Positions 33,744 to 42,652 of a stretch of 64,000 bases of DNA are shown here, piece after piece. The DNA is taken from NCBI GenBank assembly GCA_963834825.1, contig CAWICZ010000014.1:930001-994000 (forward strand), read 5' to 3'. The DNA comes from JACDAN01 sp963834825 (GTDB lineage: Bacteria > Actinomycetota > Thermoleophilia > Gaiellales > Gaiellaceae). Numbering within the stretch: the first letter of the stretch is position 1; each line of letters opens with the position of its first letter. Made by a program: the position numbers and the translations under genes. The notes beneath the pieces are model-generated. The model searched no databases. It saw only the letters and a list, made by a program, of their open reading frames with translations, and was not told where the DNA came from.

Positions 33744-35032
33744 GCCGCGGCCGGGGCCAGTGCGGGGCTGACCCGCTCGACGGCGGCGAGGAAGCGCTCC
33801 TCGTCGGCGCCGATGCCCGCCGCCGACAGCCGCTCGGGAGCCAGCAGGAGCTCGGCCAGCTCGGCCAGCCCCTCGGGCTCGACCGCGTCGATCTCCGCCA
33901 TGATCCGGTCCAGCGAGAGGATCTCGGTGTCCGTGATCAGCGACTTGCCGAGCCGGCTCATCCGGCTCGATGTCGACTCCATCGAGAGCAGGATCCGCCC
34001 CTTGAGGTTCTCCTTCGCCCGCTCCAGCTCGTTCGGTTTCAGGTTGCCGCCCGCGATGTCCGCGATCTGGTCGGCTGCGATCGCCAGGCACTCGTCGAGG
34101 TTCTCCTCCCTCGTCCCGACATAGAGGCCGATCTGGCCGGTGTCCGTGTACTGCGACGCAAAGCTGTAGACGGCATAGGCCATGCCGCGCTTCTCCCGGA
34201 TCTCCTGGAAGAGGCGGGAGGAGGCCGACCCGCCGAGCACCGCGTCCAGGAGCGACGCTGCGAACCGGCGACGGTCGGAGCGGGCGATGCCCGGCGCAGC
34301 CAGGCAAACGTGGTACTGCTCGGTGTCCTTCCGGACGAAACGGAGGCTTGGCGGCGGCGCCTTGACGAGCGGGGGCCGGACTCGCCTCGCCTTCGCCGGC
34401 GTCTCGCGCACCTTCTTCTCCGCCTGCTCGAGCAGCTTGAGCAGGTGGTTGTGGTCGAGGTTGCCGGCCGCCGCGACGACGACGTTGCCGGGGACGTACA
34501 TCGAGCGGTGGTAGGCCGAGATCGCCCGCCGCGAGACGGACGAGATCACCTCCGCTGTGCCGATCACGGGCCGGCCGAGCGCGTGGCGGCCGAAGACCGC
34601 CTCCGCGATCAGGTCGTGGACGAGCTCCTGCGGTTGGTCCTCGTACATCGCGATCTCCTCGAGCACGACCTCGCGCTCCGAGTCAACCTCCGCGAACGCG
34701 GGAGCGAAGACCATGTCGCTCATGACGTCGATCGCCGTCTCGAGGTGGTGGTCGGCGACCCGCGCGTAGACGACGGTGTGCTCGCGCGAGGTGGCGGCGT
34801 TCAGCTCGCCGCCGAGGCCGTCGAAGACCTCTGCAATGTCCTGGGCGGAGTACTTATCCGTGCCCTTGAAGAGCAGGTGCTCGATGAAGTGGGAGACGCC
34901 GGCGCGGTCGTCGCGCTCGTCGCGCGAGCCGGCGCCGATCCAGTAGCCGAGCGAAACCGAGCGAACGTGCGTCAGCCGCTCGGTGATAACGCGCTGCCCA
35001 GAGTCGAGCTCGGAGAGGACGTACTTCTGCAC
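33740..35032 (-). CDS. M16 family zinc peptidase (processing-peptidase-like)
   Basis: A 430-aa single-chain M16B protein. The inverted zinc motif HFIEH (HxxEH, about residue 48) lies in GAGSRDERDDRAGVSHFIEHLLF. The downstream Glu ligand is in SEREVVLEEIAMYEDQP, and the C-terminal half carries the inactive homologous domain (PGIARSDRRRFAASLLDAVLGG). The substrate is unknown. The pnp-M16-dapB-dapA order resembles the conserved Bacillus neighbourhood. It begins 46 bp after the pnp stop. Confidence 0.9.
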   Translation of the reverse strand: MQKYVLSELDSGQRVITERLTHVRSVSLGYWIGAGSRDERDDRAGVSHFIEHLLFKGTDKYSAQDIAEVFDGLGGELNAATSREHTVVYARVADHHLETAIDVMSDMVFAPAFAEVDSEREVVLEEIAMYEDQPQELVHDLIAEAVFGRHALGRPVIGTAEVISSVSRRAISAYHRSMYVPGNVVVAAAGNLDHNHLLKLLEQAEKKVRETPAKARRVRPPLVKAPPPSLRFVRKDTEQYHVCLAAPGIARSDRRRFAASLLDAVLGGSASSRLFQEIREKRGMAYAVYSFASQYTDTGQIGLYVGTREENLDECLAIAADQIADIAGGNLKPNELERAKENLKGRILLSMESTSSRMSRLGKSLITDTEILSLDRIMAEIDAVEPEGLAELAELLLAPERLSAAGIGADEERFLAAVERVSPALAPAAA

Positions 35033-35078
35033 GGTCGGATGGTAGTGCGAGGGCGACTCTCGCCGCCCTCGCTAGTCC

Positions 35079-37562
35079 CTATCGATCGCGCCGGTCGCGG
35101 CCGCCGCGGCCACGGCCGCGGTCGCCGCCCTCGCGGCGCGGCGGACGCTCCTCGCGCGGGCGCTCGGGAGCGTTCTTGGCCCGTTCGATCAGCTCCTCGG
35201 GCTGGACGAGCGCACCGTTCTCGTGCTTCGCCACCAGCTTGAGGCCGATCCGCCCGCGGTCCTTGTCGACCTCCTGGACGATGACGTCGAGGACGTCGCC
35301 GCGGTTGATCACGTCTTCGATGTGACCGACCCGTCCCGGGCCGACGTTGGAGACGTGCAGCAGGCCGTCGGTGCCCTTCTTCAGCTCGACGAAGGCGCCG
35401 AACTGCGTTGTCTTGACGACCTTGCCGGTGTAGGTGTCCCCTACCTCCGGCTCCTTCGTCAGCGCCTGGATCGCCTCCGTCGCCGCCTCGGCGTTCGTGC
35501 CCTCGGTGGCGTAGATGAGGATCGTGCCGTCCTCCTCGATGTCGATCTGGACGTCGTGCTCGGACTCGAGCGCGCGGATCGTCTCGCCGCCCTTGCCGAT
35601 GACCATCCCGATGAACTCCGGGTTGATCTTCACCGTGGAGATCCTCGGCGCGTGCGCCGCGAGCTGCTCGCGCGCCTCCGGGATCGCCTCCAGCATCTTG
35701 TCGAGGATGAACCCGCGCGCCTGCTTGGCCTGTTCGAGCGCGCTCCGCATGATCTCCTGCGTGACGCCGGTGATCTTGATGTCCATCTGGAGCGCGGTCA
35801 CGCCGTCGCGCGTGCCGGCGACCTTGAAGTCCATGTCGCCGAGGTGATCCTCGGCACCCTGGATGTCGGTCAGGATCACGTAGTCGTCGCCTTCCTTGAC
35901 GAGGCCCATCGCGATGCCGCCTACCGGCGCCTTGATCGGCACGCCGGCATCCATCAGCGACAGCGTCGAGCCGCAGACCGAGCCCATCGACGACGAGCCG
36001 TTCGACTCGAGCGTCTCCGAGACGATGCGGATTGTGTACGGAAAGTCCTCGGGCCCCGGGATCACCGGCTCGAGCGCCCGCTGCGCGAGCGCACCGTGGC
36101 CGATGTCGCGGCGCTTCGGGCCCCGCATGAACCCGGTCTCGCCGACCGAGTAGGGCGGGAAGTTGTAGTGGTGCATGAAGCGCCGCTCCTGCTCCAGCGA
36201 GAGGTCGTCGATCCGCTGCCCCTCCTTGGCCGTGCCGAGGGTCAGGAGCGACATGATCTGCGTCTGGCCGCGCGTGAAGAGCGCCGAGCCGTGTGTCCGC
36301 GCCGCGACGCCGACCTCACAGGTGATCTCCCGGATCTCGTCGGCTGCGCGTCCATCCGGACGCCGCTTCTCGACGGCGATCTTACGGCGAACGAGCTCCT
36401 TGTAGATCGCCTCGGCCGCGCGCTTGATCCACTGCCGCGTCAGGCCGTCCTTGACGACCGGGGCGTCGCCGTCGACCGTCGCCGGCCCGACCGGGAACGG
36501 CAACTCGACCGTCTCGATGATCCGATCGAAGAGCAGATGGCGCTTCGCCGAGCGCAGCTCCTTCGAATCCTGCTCCGCCTCGGTGAGCTCCTTGAGGTCG
36601 CTCTCGAACTGCTCGCGGACGGGGCCCTCGACGGCAGCCATCCGCTCGCGGTCGAGGATCAGCTCGAGGCTCGACTTGTACTGGACCTGCTTGATGATGT
36701 CCTCATCGGTCGATGTCATGTCGAGCGGCGGGGACTCCTCCGTGAGGATCTCTTCCACCGTGGCAGCCGCCTCGCGCAGGCCCTCGGCGCCGATCCGCTC
36801 GCGGACCTGGCCGCCGAAGCGCTCCTGGAGCTCCTCCGTGAGCTCCGCGTCGAGCCACCTGGGCTTGCCGACCTGCTCCCTGAGCTGCTCCTGGACCTCG
36901 CAGATCCGGATGATCTCCGCGTGGGCGCGCTCGAGCGCCTCGAGCAGGAGGTCCTCCGGAATCTCCTCGGCGCCTGCCTCGACCATCGTCAATCCGTCCT
37001 TCGTGCCGACGACGATCAGATCCAGAGTGCTCTGCTCCTCGCTCTCCTGGAGCGTCGGGTTGAGGACGAACTCGCCGTCGATCTGGCCGATCCGGACGGC
37101 GCCGACCGGGCCCATGAACGGCAGCGGCGAGATCATCAGCGCCGCCGAGGCGCCGTTGATGCACAAGATGTCGTGCGGCGTGACCATGTCCGCGGAGAGG
37201 ACCGTGCAGATCACCTGCACCTCGTTGCGGAACCCCTTCGGCCACAGGGGCCGGATCGGGCGGTCGATCATCCGCGCGGTCAGGATCGCGCGCTCGGTCG
37301 GGCGGCCTTCCCGCTTGAAGAAACCGCCGGGGATCTTCCCGGCGGCGTACATGCGCTCCTCGACGTCGACGGTCAGCGGGAAGAAGTCCGCGCCCTCGCG
37401 CGCCTCCATCCTGCCCTGCGCCGTCGCGAGCACCATGGTCTCGCCCGAGCGGACGACGACGGCGCCGTCGGCCTGCTTGGCGAGCTTGCCGCTCTCGAAC
37501 GTGATCTCTTGCCCACCGATCTCGACCGAGACCGACGTGGGACCTGCGACTGCGATGCTCAT
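35079..37562 (-). CDS. pnp: Polyribonucleotide nucleotidyltransferase (PNPase)
   Basis: A phosphorolytic 3'-5' exoribonuclease, 827 aa. It has two RNase PH-like domains (PGGFFKREGRPTERAIL; GTAKEGQRIDDL; SNGSSSMGSVCG), a KH domain (GMVIGKGGETIRALE) and an S1 domain (GDTYTGKVVKTTQFGAFVEL). It ends in an Arg/Gly-rich tail (GGDRGRGRGGRDRRDR) likely to bind RNA. The ATG is 4 nt from GTGGAGG, which is paired in a leader hairpin. It is downstream of rpsO, the usual order. Confidence 0.97.
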   Translation of the reverse strand: MSIAVAGPTSVSVEIGGQEITFESGKLAKQADGAVVVRSGETMVLATAQGRMEAREGADFFPLTVDVEERMYAAGKIPGGFFKREGRPTERAILTARMIDRPIRPLWPKGFRNEVQVICTVLSADMVTPHDILCINGASAALMISPLPFMGPVGAVRIGQIDGEFVLNPTLQESEEQSTLDLIVVGTKDGLTMVEAGAEEIPEDLLLEALERAHAEIIRICEVQEQLREQVGKPRWLDAELTEELQERFGGQVRERIGAEGLREAAATVEEILTEESPPLDMTSTDEDIIKQVQYKSSLELILDRERMAAVEGPVREQFESDLKELTEAEQDSKELRSAKRHLLFDRIIETVELPFPVGPATVDGDAPVVKDGLTRQWIKRAAEAIYKELVRRKIAVEKRRPDGRAADEIREITCEVGVAARTHGSALFTRGQTQIMSLLTLGTAKEGQRIDDLSLEQERRFMHHYNFPPYSVGETGFMRGPKRRDIGHGALAQRALEPVIPGPEDFPYTIRIVSETLESNGSSSMGSVCGSTLSLMDAGVPIKAPVGGIAMGLVKEGDDYVILTDIQGAEDHLGDMDFKVAGTRDGVTALQMDIKITGVTQEIMRSALEQAKQARGFILDKMLEAIPEAREQLAAHAPRISTVKINPEFIGMVIGKGGETIRALESEHDVQIDIEEDGTILIYATEGTNAEAATEAIQALTKEPEVGDTYTGKVVKTTQFGAFVELKKGTDGLLHVSNVGPGRVGHIEDVINRGDVLDVIVQEVDKDRGRIGLKLVAKHENGALVQPEELIERAKNAPERPREERPPRREGGDRGRGRGGRDRRDR

Positions 37563-37566
37563 TGTT

Positions 37567-37592
37567 CCTCCACTTCGTGTGGAGAGTGGAGG
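37567..37592 (-). promoter_or_regulatory. Leader hairpin hiding the pnp ribosome-binding site
   Basis: In the mRNA, CCTCCACT pairs with AGTGGAGG (8 bp, 10-nt loop). The 3' arm is the pnp Shine-Dalgarno sequence, 4 nt from the ATG. A longer complementarity also exists between GTTTGAG after rpsO and CTCAAAC just upstream. This would hold translation low unless the stem is opened or processed. Confidence 0.5.
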
Positions 37593-37687
37593 TTTGAGTC
37601 AGAGTCAGCCTACGGCTCCTAGGATGATCCATCGGAGTCCGTTTCGGTGGCGGGCCCTCGCTCAAACTTCCACCCTCCTGCTTCGGC

Positions 37688-37957
37688 TTACCGCCTCAGA
37701 CCAAGCTCCTTGATCAGTGCCCGGTAGCCCTCGAGATCCTTGCGCTGCAGGTAGTTGAGGAGGCGTCGGCGTCGGCCGACGAGCATGAGCAGCCCGCGTC
37801 GCGAATAGTGGTCCTTCGTATGCGTGCGCAGATGCTCGGTCAGCTCGTTGATGCGCGCCGTGAGCAGCGCGATCTGAACCTGGGCGGAGCCCGTGTCGGC
37901 CTCGCCCTGGCCGTGCTTGCCGATGATCTCCTGTTTGGCTTCCTTGCTGAGGGTCAA
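37688..37957 (-). CDS. rpsO: 30S ribosomal protein S15
   Basis: S15 binds 16S rRNA helices 20-22 early in 30S assembly. The 89-aa protein reads TLSKEAKQEIIGKHGQ, DTGSAQVQIALLTARINELTEHL, HSRRGL-type DHYSRRGLLMLVGRRRRLL. The start is TTG at 37957 with AAGGAGG 4 nt upstream. An in-frame start farther upstream would add six residues but skip the Shine-Dalgarno. It precedes pnp by 125 bp. Confidence 0.96.
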   Translation of the reverse strand: MTLSKEAKQEIIGKHGQGEADTGSAQVQIALLTARINELTEHLRTHTKDHYSRRGLLMLVGRRRRLLNYLQRKDLEGYRALIKELGLRR

Positions 37958-38038
37958 CGAACCTCCTTCACACAACGAATCCGCAGTTCCCGCCGTTCAC
38001 GCGGAAGCAGCATGAACAGCCGGATCTGCGGGCCTCGG

Positions 38039-38044
38039 TAGGGT
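38039..38044 (+). promoter_or_regulatory. -10 box for the gamma-glutamyltransferase gene (leaderless type)
   Basis: TAGGGT (TANNNT) ends 7 nt before the ATG at 38052. No Shine-Dalgarno is present. Confidence 0.4.
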
Positions 38045-38051
38045 AGCAACG

Positions 38052-39401
38052 ATGCGTGCCGCCGTCGCTGCGGGACATCCGGCGACAGCCGGAGCCGGCA
38101 TCGAGATCCTGGAGGACGGCGGTAACGCCGCCGACGCCGCGGTCGCTGCGTCACTGGCCTCGTGCGTCGCCGAAACGGTCATGACCGGTCTGCTCGGCGG
38201 CGGCCATGCGGCCGTGTCCTGGAACGGCGAGGTGCGGACGCTCGACTTCTTCGTCGCCGTGCCCGGCTTGGGGGCGGCGGAGCCGCGCCGCGTCGAGCTC
38301 GAGCACCTGGAAGTGCCGTTCGGCACGGAGCTCGTGCACTACGCCGTCGGGATCGGCTCCTTCGGCGTCCCCGGGGTTCTGGCCGGCCTGGACGAGCTCT
38401 GGCGCGCGCACGGGACCCTGCCGTGGCCCCGGCTGGTCGAGCCGGCCCTGCGGCTGGCCCGGGCCGGCGTCGAGATGCTCCCGGCTCACACCGCGTGCCT
38501 GCACATGCTCGCACCGGTGATGACGATGCGCGAGGGAGCGCGGATCTACTCGCCCGGCGGCCGCCTGCTCGAGAACGGCGACCGTCTCGAGCAGCCTGGG
38601 CTCGTCGCCGCCCTCGAGCTCGTCGCGGGCGAGGGCGGTCGCAGTCCGACGCTCCAGCAGCGCCTGCTCGCCCTGATGGACGAGCGTGGCGGCGTCGTCA
38701 CCCGGACGGATCTCGAGGCCTATGAGCCCCGCTGGGAGGAGCCGGTTCGAGCGGAGTACGCCGGCCTCTCGCTCGCGACGCGGGCCGCGCTGAACAGTCC
38801 GCTGCCGGTGCTGGCGGCGTTGCCCGGATCCGACCCCGTCAGCCTCGCGCTCGCGCTCCGCGGCGATGAGCGGGACGGAGACACGACCAACCTGACCGTG
38901 GTCGATCGAGACGGGAACACGGTCGTGCTGACGACGAGCCTCGGCCTCGGCTCGGGCGACTGGGTGCCCGGGCTCGACCTGCACTTGAACAGCATGCTGG
39001 GCGAGGCGGACCTTCTGGTCGGCGAGCTCTCGCCGGGCGATCGGATGGCCAGCATGATGTCGCCGACGATCGGGATCGGCGACCGCGGGTTCGCGATCGC
39101 GGCCGGCGCAGCGGGTGGAACGCGGCTCCGGAGTGCCCTCGTCCAGGTCCTCGCCGGCATCCTCGACGAAGGCCTGAGCCCTGACGTTGCCGTGAACCGG
39201 CCGCGCCTCCATCCGGTCGGCGACCTCGTTCATCTGGAGCCGGGGTTCCCCGATCGCGTGCGCGAGCTGCTCGAGCAGGCCGGATTCGAGGTCCGCCTTT
39301 GGCCGGAGCGACACCACTACTTCGGCGGGGTCAGCGTCGTCAGCCGGTCCGGAGCCGCAGCCGACTCGCGTCGAAGCGGGGCTGCGCTGGAGCTGCCTTA
39401 G
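38052..39401 (+). CDS. Gamma-glutamyltransferase family protein, short form
   Basis: An N-terminal nucleophile hydrolase that cleaves or transfers the gamma-glutamyl group of glutathione-like compounds. The N-terminus (AGHPATAGAGIEILEDGGNAADAAVAASL) is typical. The autoprocessing threonine is Thr278 in DGDTTNLTVVDRDGN, followed by MMSPTIGIGDRGFAIAAGAAGGTR, the SxxGGxx-like region. At 449 aa with no signal peptide it is about 100 residues shorter than classical enzymes and probably cytoplasmic. The His after the usual Thr-Thr is Asn. It converges with ribF, the two stop codons overlapping. Confidence 0.87.
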   Translation: MRAAVAAGHPATAGAGIEILEDGGNAADAAVAASLASCVAETVMTGLLGGGHAAVSWNGEVRTLDFFVAVPGLGAAEPRRVELEHLEVPFGTELVHYAVGIGSFGVPGVLAGLDELWRAHGTLPWPRLVEPALRLARAGVEMLPAHTACLHMLAPVMTMREGARIYSPGGRLLENGDRLEQPGLVAALELVAGEGGRSPTLQQRLLALMDERGGVVTRTDLEAYEPRWEEPVRAEYAGLSLATRAALNSPLPVLAALPGSDPVSLALALRGDERDGDTTNLTVVDRDGNTVVLTTSLGLGSGDWVPGLDLHLNSMLGEADLLVGELSPGDRMASMMSPTIGIGDRGFAIAAGAAGGTRLRSALVQVLAGILDEGLSPDVAVNRPRLHPVGDLVHLEPGFPDRVRELLEQAGFEVRLWPERHHYFGGVSVVSRSGAAADSRRSGAALELP

Positions 39402-40237
39402 CGCTGACCGGGGGGCTCGGCCGCTCTCGCCTCCGCGACGTCGTGGCCGATCTGGTCGATCAGCTCCTGCTCGGACTCGAACACCCGCTCTCCCCGCAGC
39501 CGACGCCAGAGCTCGACGATGAGCCGCTGCCCGTAGAGGTCGCCTTCGAAGTCGATCAGGAACGCCTCGACGCGACGCTCCCGGCCGCCGTAGTGCGGGT
39601 TGACGCCGATCGAGATCGCTGCGCGATTGCCGCCTACGCGGCCGGCGTAGATCCCGTAGGCGGGGACGAGCAGCCCGCTCGGGACTGCCAGGTTCGCGGT
39701 CGGATAGCCGAGCGTCCCGCCGCGAGCGTCGCCGGCGACGACGGTGCCCTCGACCTCCGGCGGTCGGCCGAGCAGCTGCGCCGCGCCGTCGATCTCGCCG
39801 GCGGCGAGCAATTGCCTGATGCGGCTGGACGAGACGCCTTCGACGTGGGGCACACGGCGAACGTCGAAGCCGAGGTCGGCGAGCGTGTCGAGATCGCCGG
39901 ACCGGCCTCGTCCGAACCGGAAGTTCTCCCCTGCAGCGACCACGGTTGTCGCCAGCGGGCGGAGAACCGACTCGGCGAACTCCTCGGGTGTTTGAAGCGA
40001 GAGATCGGACGTGAACGGGACGACGTGAACCTCGACGCCGAGATCGCCGAGCAGCTCGAGCCGCCGCTCGAGCGTCGTCAGCAGCTCGACCTGATTCCCC
40101 AACGCGATGCGCGGGTGTGGGTCGAAGGTGATGACCGTCGTCGGCAGCCCCGCCGCCTTCGCCGCCTCGATCACGCGACGATGGCCACGGTGCACGCCGT
40201 CGAAGGTGCCGATGGCGACAGCGCGCCCGCCGGTCAC
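39398..40237 (-). CDS. ribF: Bifunctional riboflavin kinase/FAD synthetase
   Basis: Converts riboflavin to FMN and FAD. The 279-aa protein has an N-terminal FMN adenylyltransferase domain (AIGTFDGVHRGHRRVI, ITFDPHPR, GENFRFGRGRSGD, VSSSRIRQLL) and a C-terminal kinase domain (GDARGGTLGYPTANL, GVNPHYGGRERRVEAFL). A GTG at 40237 overlaps the truB stop (GTGA). It is the last gene of the rimP-nusA-infB-truB operon. Confidence 0.95.
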   Translation of the reverse strand: MTGGRAVAIGTFDGVHRGHRRVIEAAKAAGLPTTVITFDPHPRIALGNQVELLTTLERRLELLGDLGVEVHVVPFTSDLSLQTPEEFAESVLRPLATTVVAAGENFRFGRGRSGDLDTLADLGFDVRRVPHVEGVSSSRIRQLLAAGEIDGAAQLLGRPPEVEGTVVAGDARGGTLGYPTANLAVPSGLLVPAYGIYAGRVGGNRAAISIGVNPHYGGRERRVEAFLIDFEGDLYGQRLIVELWRRLRGERVFESEQELIDQIGHDVAEARAAEPPGQR

Positions 40238-40887
40238 AGGGTGCTCAACGCCTCCTCCGGCGGGATGATGCGGGCGGGATCGGCGTCCTCGACGCGGAAC
40301 GGGCCCACCTCGGTCCGGCGGAGCGAGACGCAATGGCCACCCAGTGCGTCGGCGATCGAGCGCACGTATGTGCCGGAGCCGACGAGCAGGTCGAGCGTCG
40401 CCGTTCGGCCGTCGTAGCCGAGCAGCTCGAGGGCGTGGATCGTCGAGCGCCGGACGGGCATCTCGACGGCGACGCCCCGCCGATGGAGCTTGTATGCGCG
40501 CTCGCCGCCGATCTTCACCGCCGAGGCGGCCGGGATCCGAAGGTCGACGTCGCCGCGAAACGCGTCCAGACGCCGGGCGAGCTCCTCCGGAGCCGGCGGG
40601 TCGCCCTCCGCGGTTACCTCACCCTCGAGATCGCCCGTGCTCGTCCGGGCTGTCAAGTCGACCTCGGTCACGTAGCGCTTGCCGAGACCCACGAACCGCT
40701 GCTGCTCCCTCGTGAAACGGCCGAGCAAGACGAGCAGGAGCCCCGTGGCGAACGGATCGAGCGTACCGGCATGGCCGGCGCGGGCGCCGGTGTGCGCGCG
40801 CAGGTCGCGGACGAGCGCAAACGACGATGGGCCCGCCGGCTTGTCCACCAGCACGAGCCCCGATGGATCAAGTCCGCGCGGAGGCAC
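40234..40887 (-). CDS. truB: tRNA pseudouridine(55) synthase
   Basis: Forms pseudouridine 55 in the T-loop of tRNAs. The 217-aa protein has the KPAGPSSFALVRDLR start and the catalytic aspartate in GHAGTLDPFATGLL. KRYVTEVDL, IPAASAVKIGGERAYKLHRRG and GSGTYVRSIADALG follow. It is shorter than E. coli TruB because the C-terminal PUA domain is absent. It overlaps nrnA by 20 nt. Confidence 0.94.
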   Translation of the reverse strand: MPPRGLDPSGLVLVDKPAGPSSFALVRDLRAHTGARAGHAGTLDPFATGLLLVLLGRFTREQQRFVGLGKRYVTEVDLTARTSTGDLEGEVTAEGDPPAPEELARRLDAFRGDVDLRIPAASAVKIGGERAYKLHRRGVAVEMPVRRSTIHALELLGYDGRTATLDLLVGSGTYVRSIADALGGHCVSLRRTEVGPFRVEDADPARIIPPEEALSTL

Positions 40888-41887
40888 GTGCTACCAGGTA
40901 CTGCTCGCGGATGAACTCGACAATCTGCGGGATCTCGAGCGCGGACGAGAAGCCCGCTGCCTGGCGGTGGCCGCCGCCGTCACCCGAGGCGCGGGCGATC
41001 GCCGAGACGTCGAGCTCGTCCGAGCTGGAGCGAAGGCTCACACGGCGGGCCGGCCGTCCCGGGGCCGGCGGCTCACGGATCAGCGCCGCCATCTCGGCGC
41101 CCTCGACAGCGCGAAGGAAGTCGATGATCCCCTCGGAGTACGGCTCTGCGGCACCGACCTCGGCGAAGTCGGTCTTGAGCAGGTAGGAGACGACGAGCCC
41201 GCCGCCCTCGTAGACCTGCGCGCGCTCCAGGGCCCGGGCGAGCAGCTTCAGCTTCGCGAGCTGGACGGTCTCGTAGACGCTCTGGAAGACACGGTGGACG
41301 TCCGCTCCGGCCTCGACGAGCTCCGCTGCGAGGCGCAGCGCCTTCGGCGTTGTGTTCGCGTACTGGAAGCGTCCGGTGTCGGTGACGAGCGCAACGTAGA
41401 GGGCCTCGGCGAGCGCCGGCGTCAGCTCAACTCCGAGCTCGCGGGCAATGTCTCGAACGATCTCGCCGGTCGACGAGGCGTCCGCCAGCACCAGATTCAC
41501 GCTGCCGAACCGGGAGTTGTCGTGGTGGTGGTCGAGGTTCAGGACGAGCGGCGCCGACTCGAGCGCCGTCTGGCCCTCGCCCAGCCGGCTCTCGTTCGCG
41601 CAGTCGAGCGCAAAGAGAACGCGATCGGCGACGTCGTCCGGAAGTGTGCGGCGCAGCTCGTCGAGCGGCATGAACTTGTACTCGGCCGGCAGCGGCGCCT
41701 GGCCGGAGAGGTACATGACCGAGTCCTTGCCGAGGGCGTCGAGGATCAGCTTCACGGCGAGGATCGAGCCGAGCGCGTCCCCGTCCGGGTTCTCGTGGGT
41801 GATCAGGAGGAAGCGGTCGTTGCGGCGCAGCGCGTCGACGAGCGCTTGCTGGTCACTCGTCGTCTGGGTCGTCTGGGGCGAGCTCAT
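40868..41887 (-). CDS. nrnA: DHH-family bifunctional oligoribonuclease/pAp phosphatase (NrnA-like)
   Basis: Degrades short RNA oligonucleotides and pAp. The 339-aa protein has DHH motifs HENPDGDALGS and ALDCANESRLG, NLDHHHDNSRFG (the DHH signature) and a C-terminal DHHA1 domain (SSDELDVSAIARASGDGGGHRQAAGF). The ATG at 41887 lies 35 nt inside rbfA. The order rbfA-nrnA-truB is conserved in Gram-positive bacteria. Confidence 0.92.
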   Translation of the reverse strand: MSSPQTTQTTSDQQALVDALRRNDRFLLITHENPDGDALGSILAVKLILDALGKDSVMYLSGQAPLPAEYKFMPLDELRRTLPDDVADRVLFALDCANESRLGEGQTALESAPLVLNLDHHHDNSRFGSVNLVLADASSTGEIVRDIARELGVELTPALAEALYVALVTDTGRFQYANTTPKALRLAAELVEAGADVHRVFQSVYETVQLAKLKLLARALERAQVYEGGGLVVSYLLKTDFAEVGAAEPYSEGIIDFLRAVEGAEMAALIREPPAPGRPARRVSLRSSSDELDVSAIARASGDGGGHRQAAGFSSALEIPQIVEFIREQYLVARASART

Positions 41888-42206
41888 CGATCAGGTGAGA
41901 CATCCGGACGCCGCGCTCGACGGAGTCATCGTATTCGAAGGTCAGCTGCGGAGTCCGCTTCAGCCGCAGCTCTCGGGCGATGCGAGCCTGGAGCACCCCA
42001 TGGGCCGCCTCCAGCCCGGCGAGGCTCTGTTCGCGCTTCTTGTCGGAGCCCAGGACGCTGACGAAGACACGGGCAGCGCGAAGGTCGGTCGACGTCTCGA
42101 CGCCGGTGACGGTCACGAAGCCGATCCGCGGGTCCTCGAGCTCGCCCACCGTCTCGGAGAGCACCTCGCGGACGGCGGCGTTCACACGTCGCATGCGGTC
42201 ACTCAC
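41853..42206 (-). CDS. rbfA: Ribosome-binding factor A
   Basis: A 30S maturation factor for cold adaptation, 117 aa. The KH-like fold shows RMRRVNAAVREVLSETVGEL, DPRIGFVTVTGVETSTDLR and TPQLTFEYDDSVERGVRM. The start is GTG at 42206 and overlaps the vapC stop (GTGA), so in this genome rbfA is translationally coupled to a toxin gene instead of directly to the DUF503 gene. Confidence 0.93.
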   Translation of the reverse strand: MSDRMRRVNAAVREVLSETVGELEDPRIGFVTVTGVETSTDLRAARVFVSVLGSDKKREQSLAGLEAAHGVLQARIARELRLKRTPQLTFEYDDSVERGVRMSHLIDELAPDDPDDE

Positions 42207-42652
42207 AGTTGAACGACTTGAAGAGCTGTGTGGCGCGCAAGCTTGTCGAAGTCCCTGTCGGCATGGAGGACTGGGACACCGGCGCGGATTGCCGGGACCG
42301 CGATGAGGCAGTCCGCGATTGACCGGAGGGTTTCCCCGCCATCACGGCAAGCACGATAGAGCGCAGCGGCCTCTTCGTAATCCGCCAACGGTTCGAGGCG
42401 GAGAAGCGGGAAGCCGAGCAGCATCTTTCGGAAGGCGCCGTACTGGCCCGGAGCGCGCGCGCCGGCCAGGACCTCGGCGATCACCACCTCCGTGACGGCG
42501 ACGTGCTCCTTGGCGCGAATCGCATCAGCGAGGCGTTGGTGCACACCGCTTCCTGTTCGGCGGAAAAACTCAACCCACGCCGAGCTATCCGGGACGATTA
42601 GAACTCCTCGATCGGATCGCCAGATCGCATCGCGTCGAGGTCGCCCTCCCAC
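42203..42652 (-). CDS. vapC: VapC-type PIN-domain toxin
   Basis: A PIN-domain ribonuclease toxin. The acidic site is visible: Asp in IVPDSSAWVEFF, Glu in TEVVIAEVLAGA, Asp in RSIADCLIAV and Asp in HADRDFDKLA. The natural N-terminus (VLIVPDSSAW) has no ATG, GTG or TTG. The nearest canonical start is GTG at 42652, giving 149 aa and 55 nt of overlap with vapB; a rare ATC at 42598, 5 nt after AGGAG, would give 131 aa. It is paired with vapB immediately upstream. Confidence 0.82.
   Translation of the reverse strand: MGGRPRRDAIWRSDRGVLIVPDSSAWVEFFRRTGSGVHQRLADAIRAKEHVAVTEVVIAEVLAGARAPGQYGAFRKMLLGFPLLRLEPLADYEEAAALYRACRDGGETLRSIADCLIAVPAIRAGVPVLHADRDFDKLARHTALQVVQL

Noticed and set aside
35223..37622. 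A 799-codon open frame on the plus strand opposite pnp, and similar long frames opposite other genes (for example 10506-12443 and 42781-45162)
   Set aside because: In high-GC DNA antisense frames of true genes are often open. The translations are rich in Arg, Ala, Asp and low-complexity runs with no family motif, and pnp and the others have clear conserved domains.
37954..38154. Small basic open frame upstream of rpsO
   Set aside because: The translation is very Arg-rich, overlaps the start of the plus-strand gamma-glutamyltransferase gene, and has no ribosome-binding site or recognisable family.
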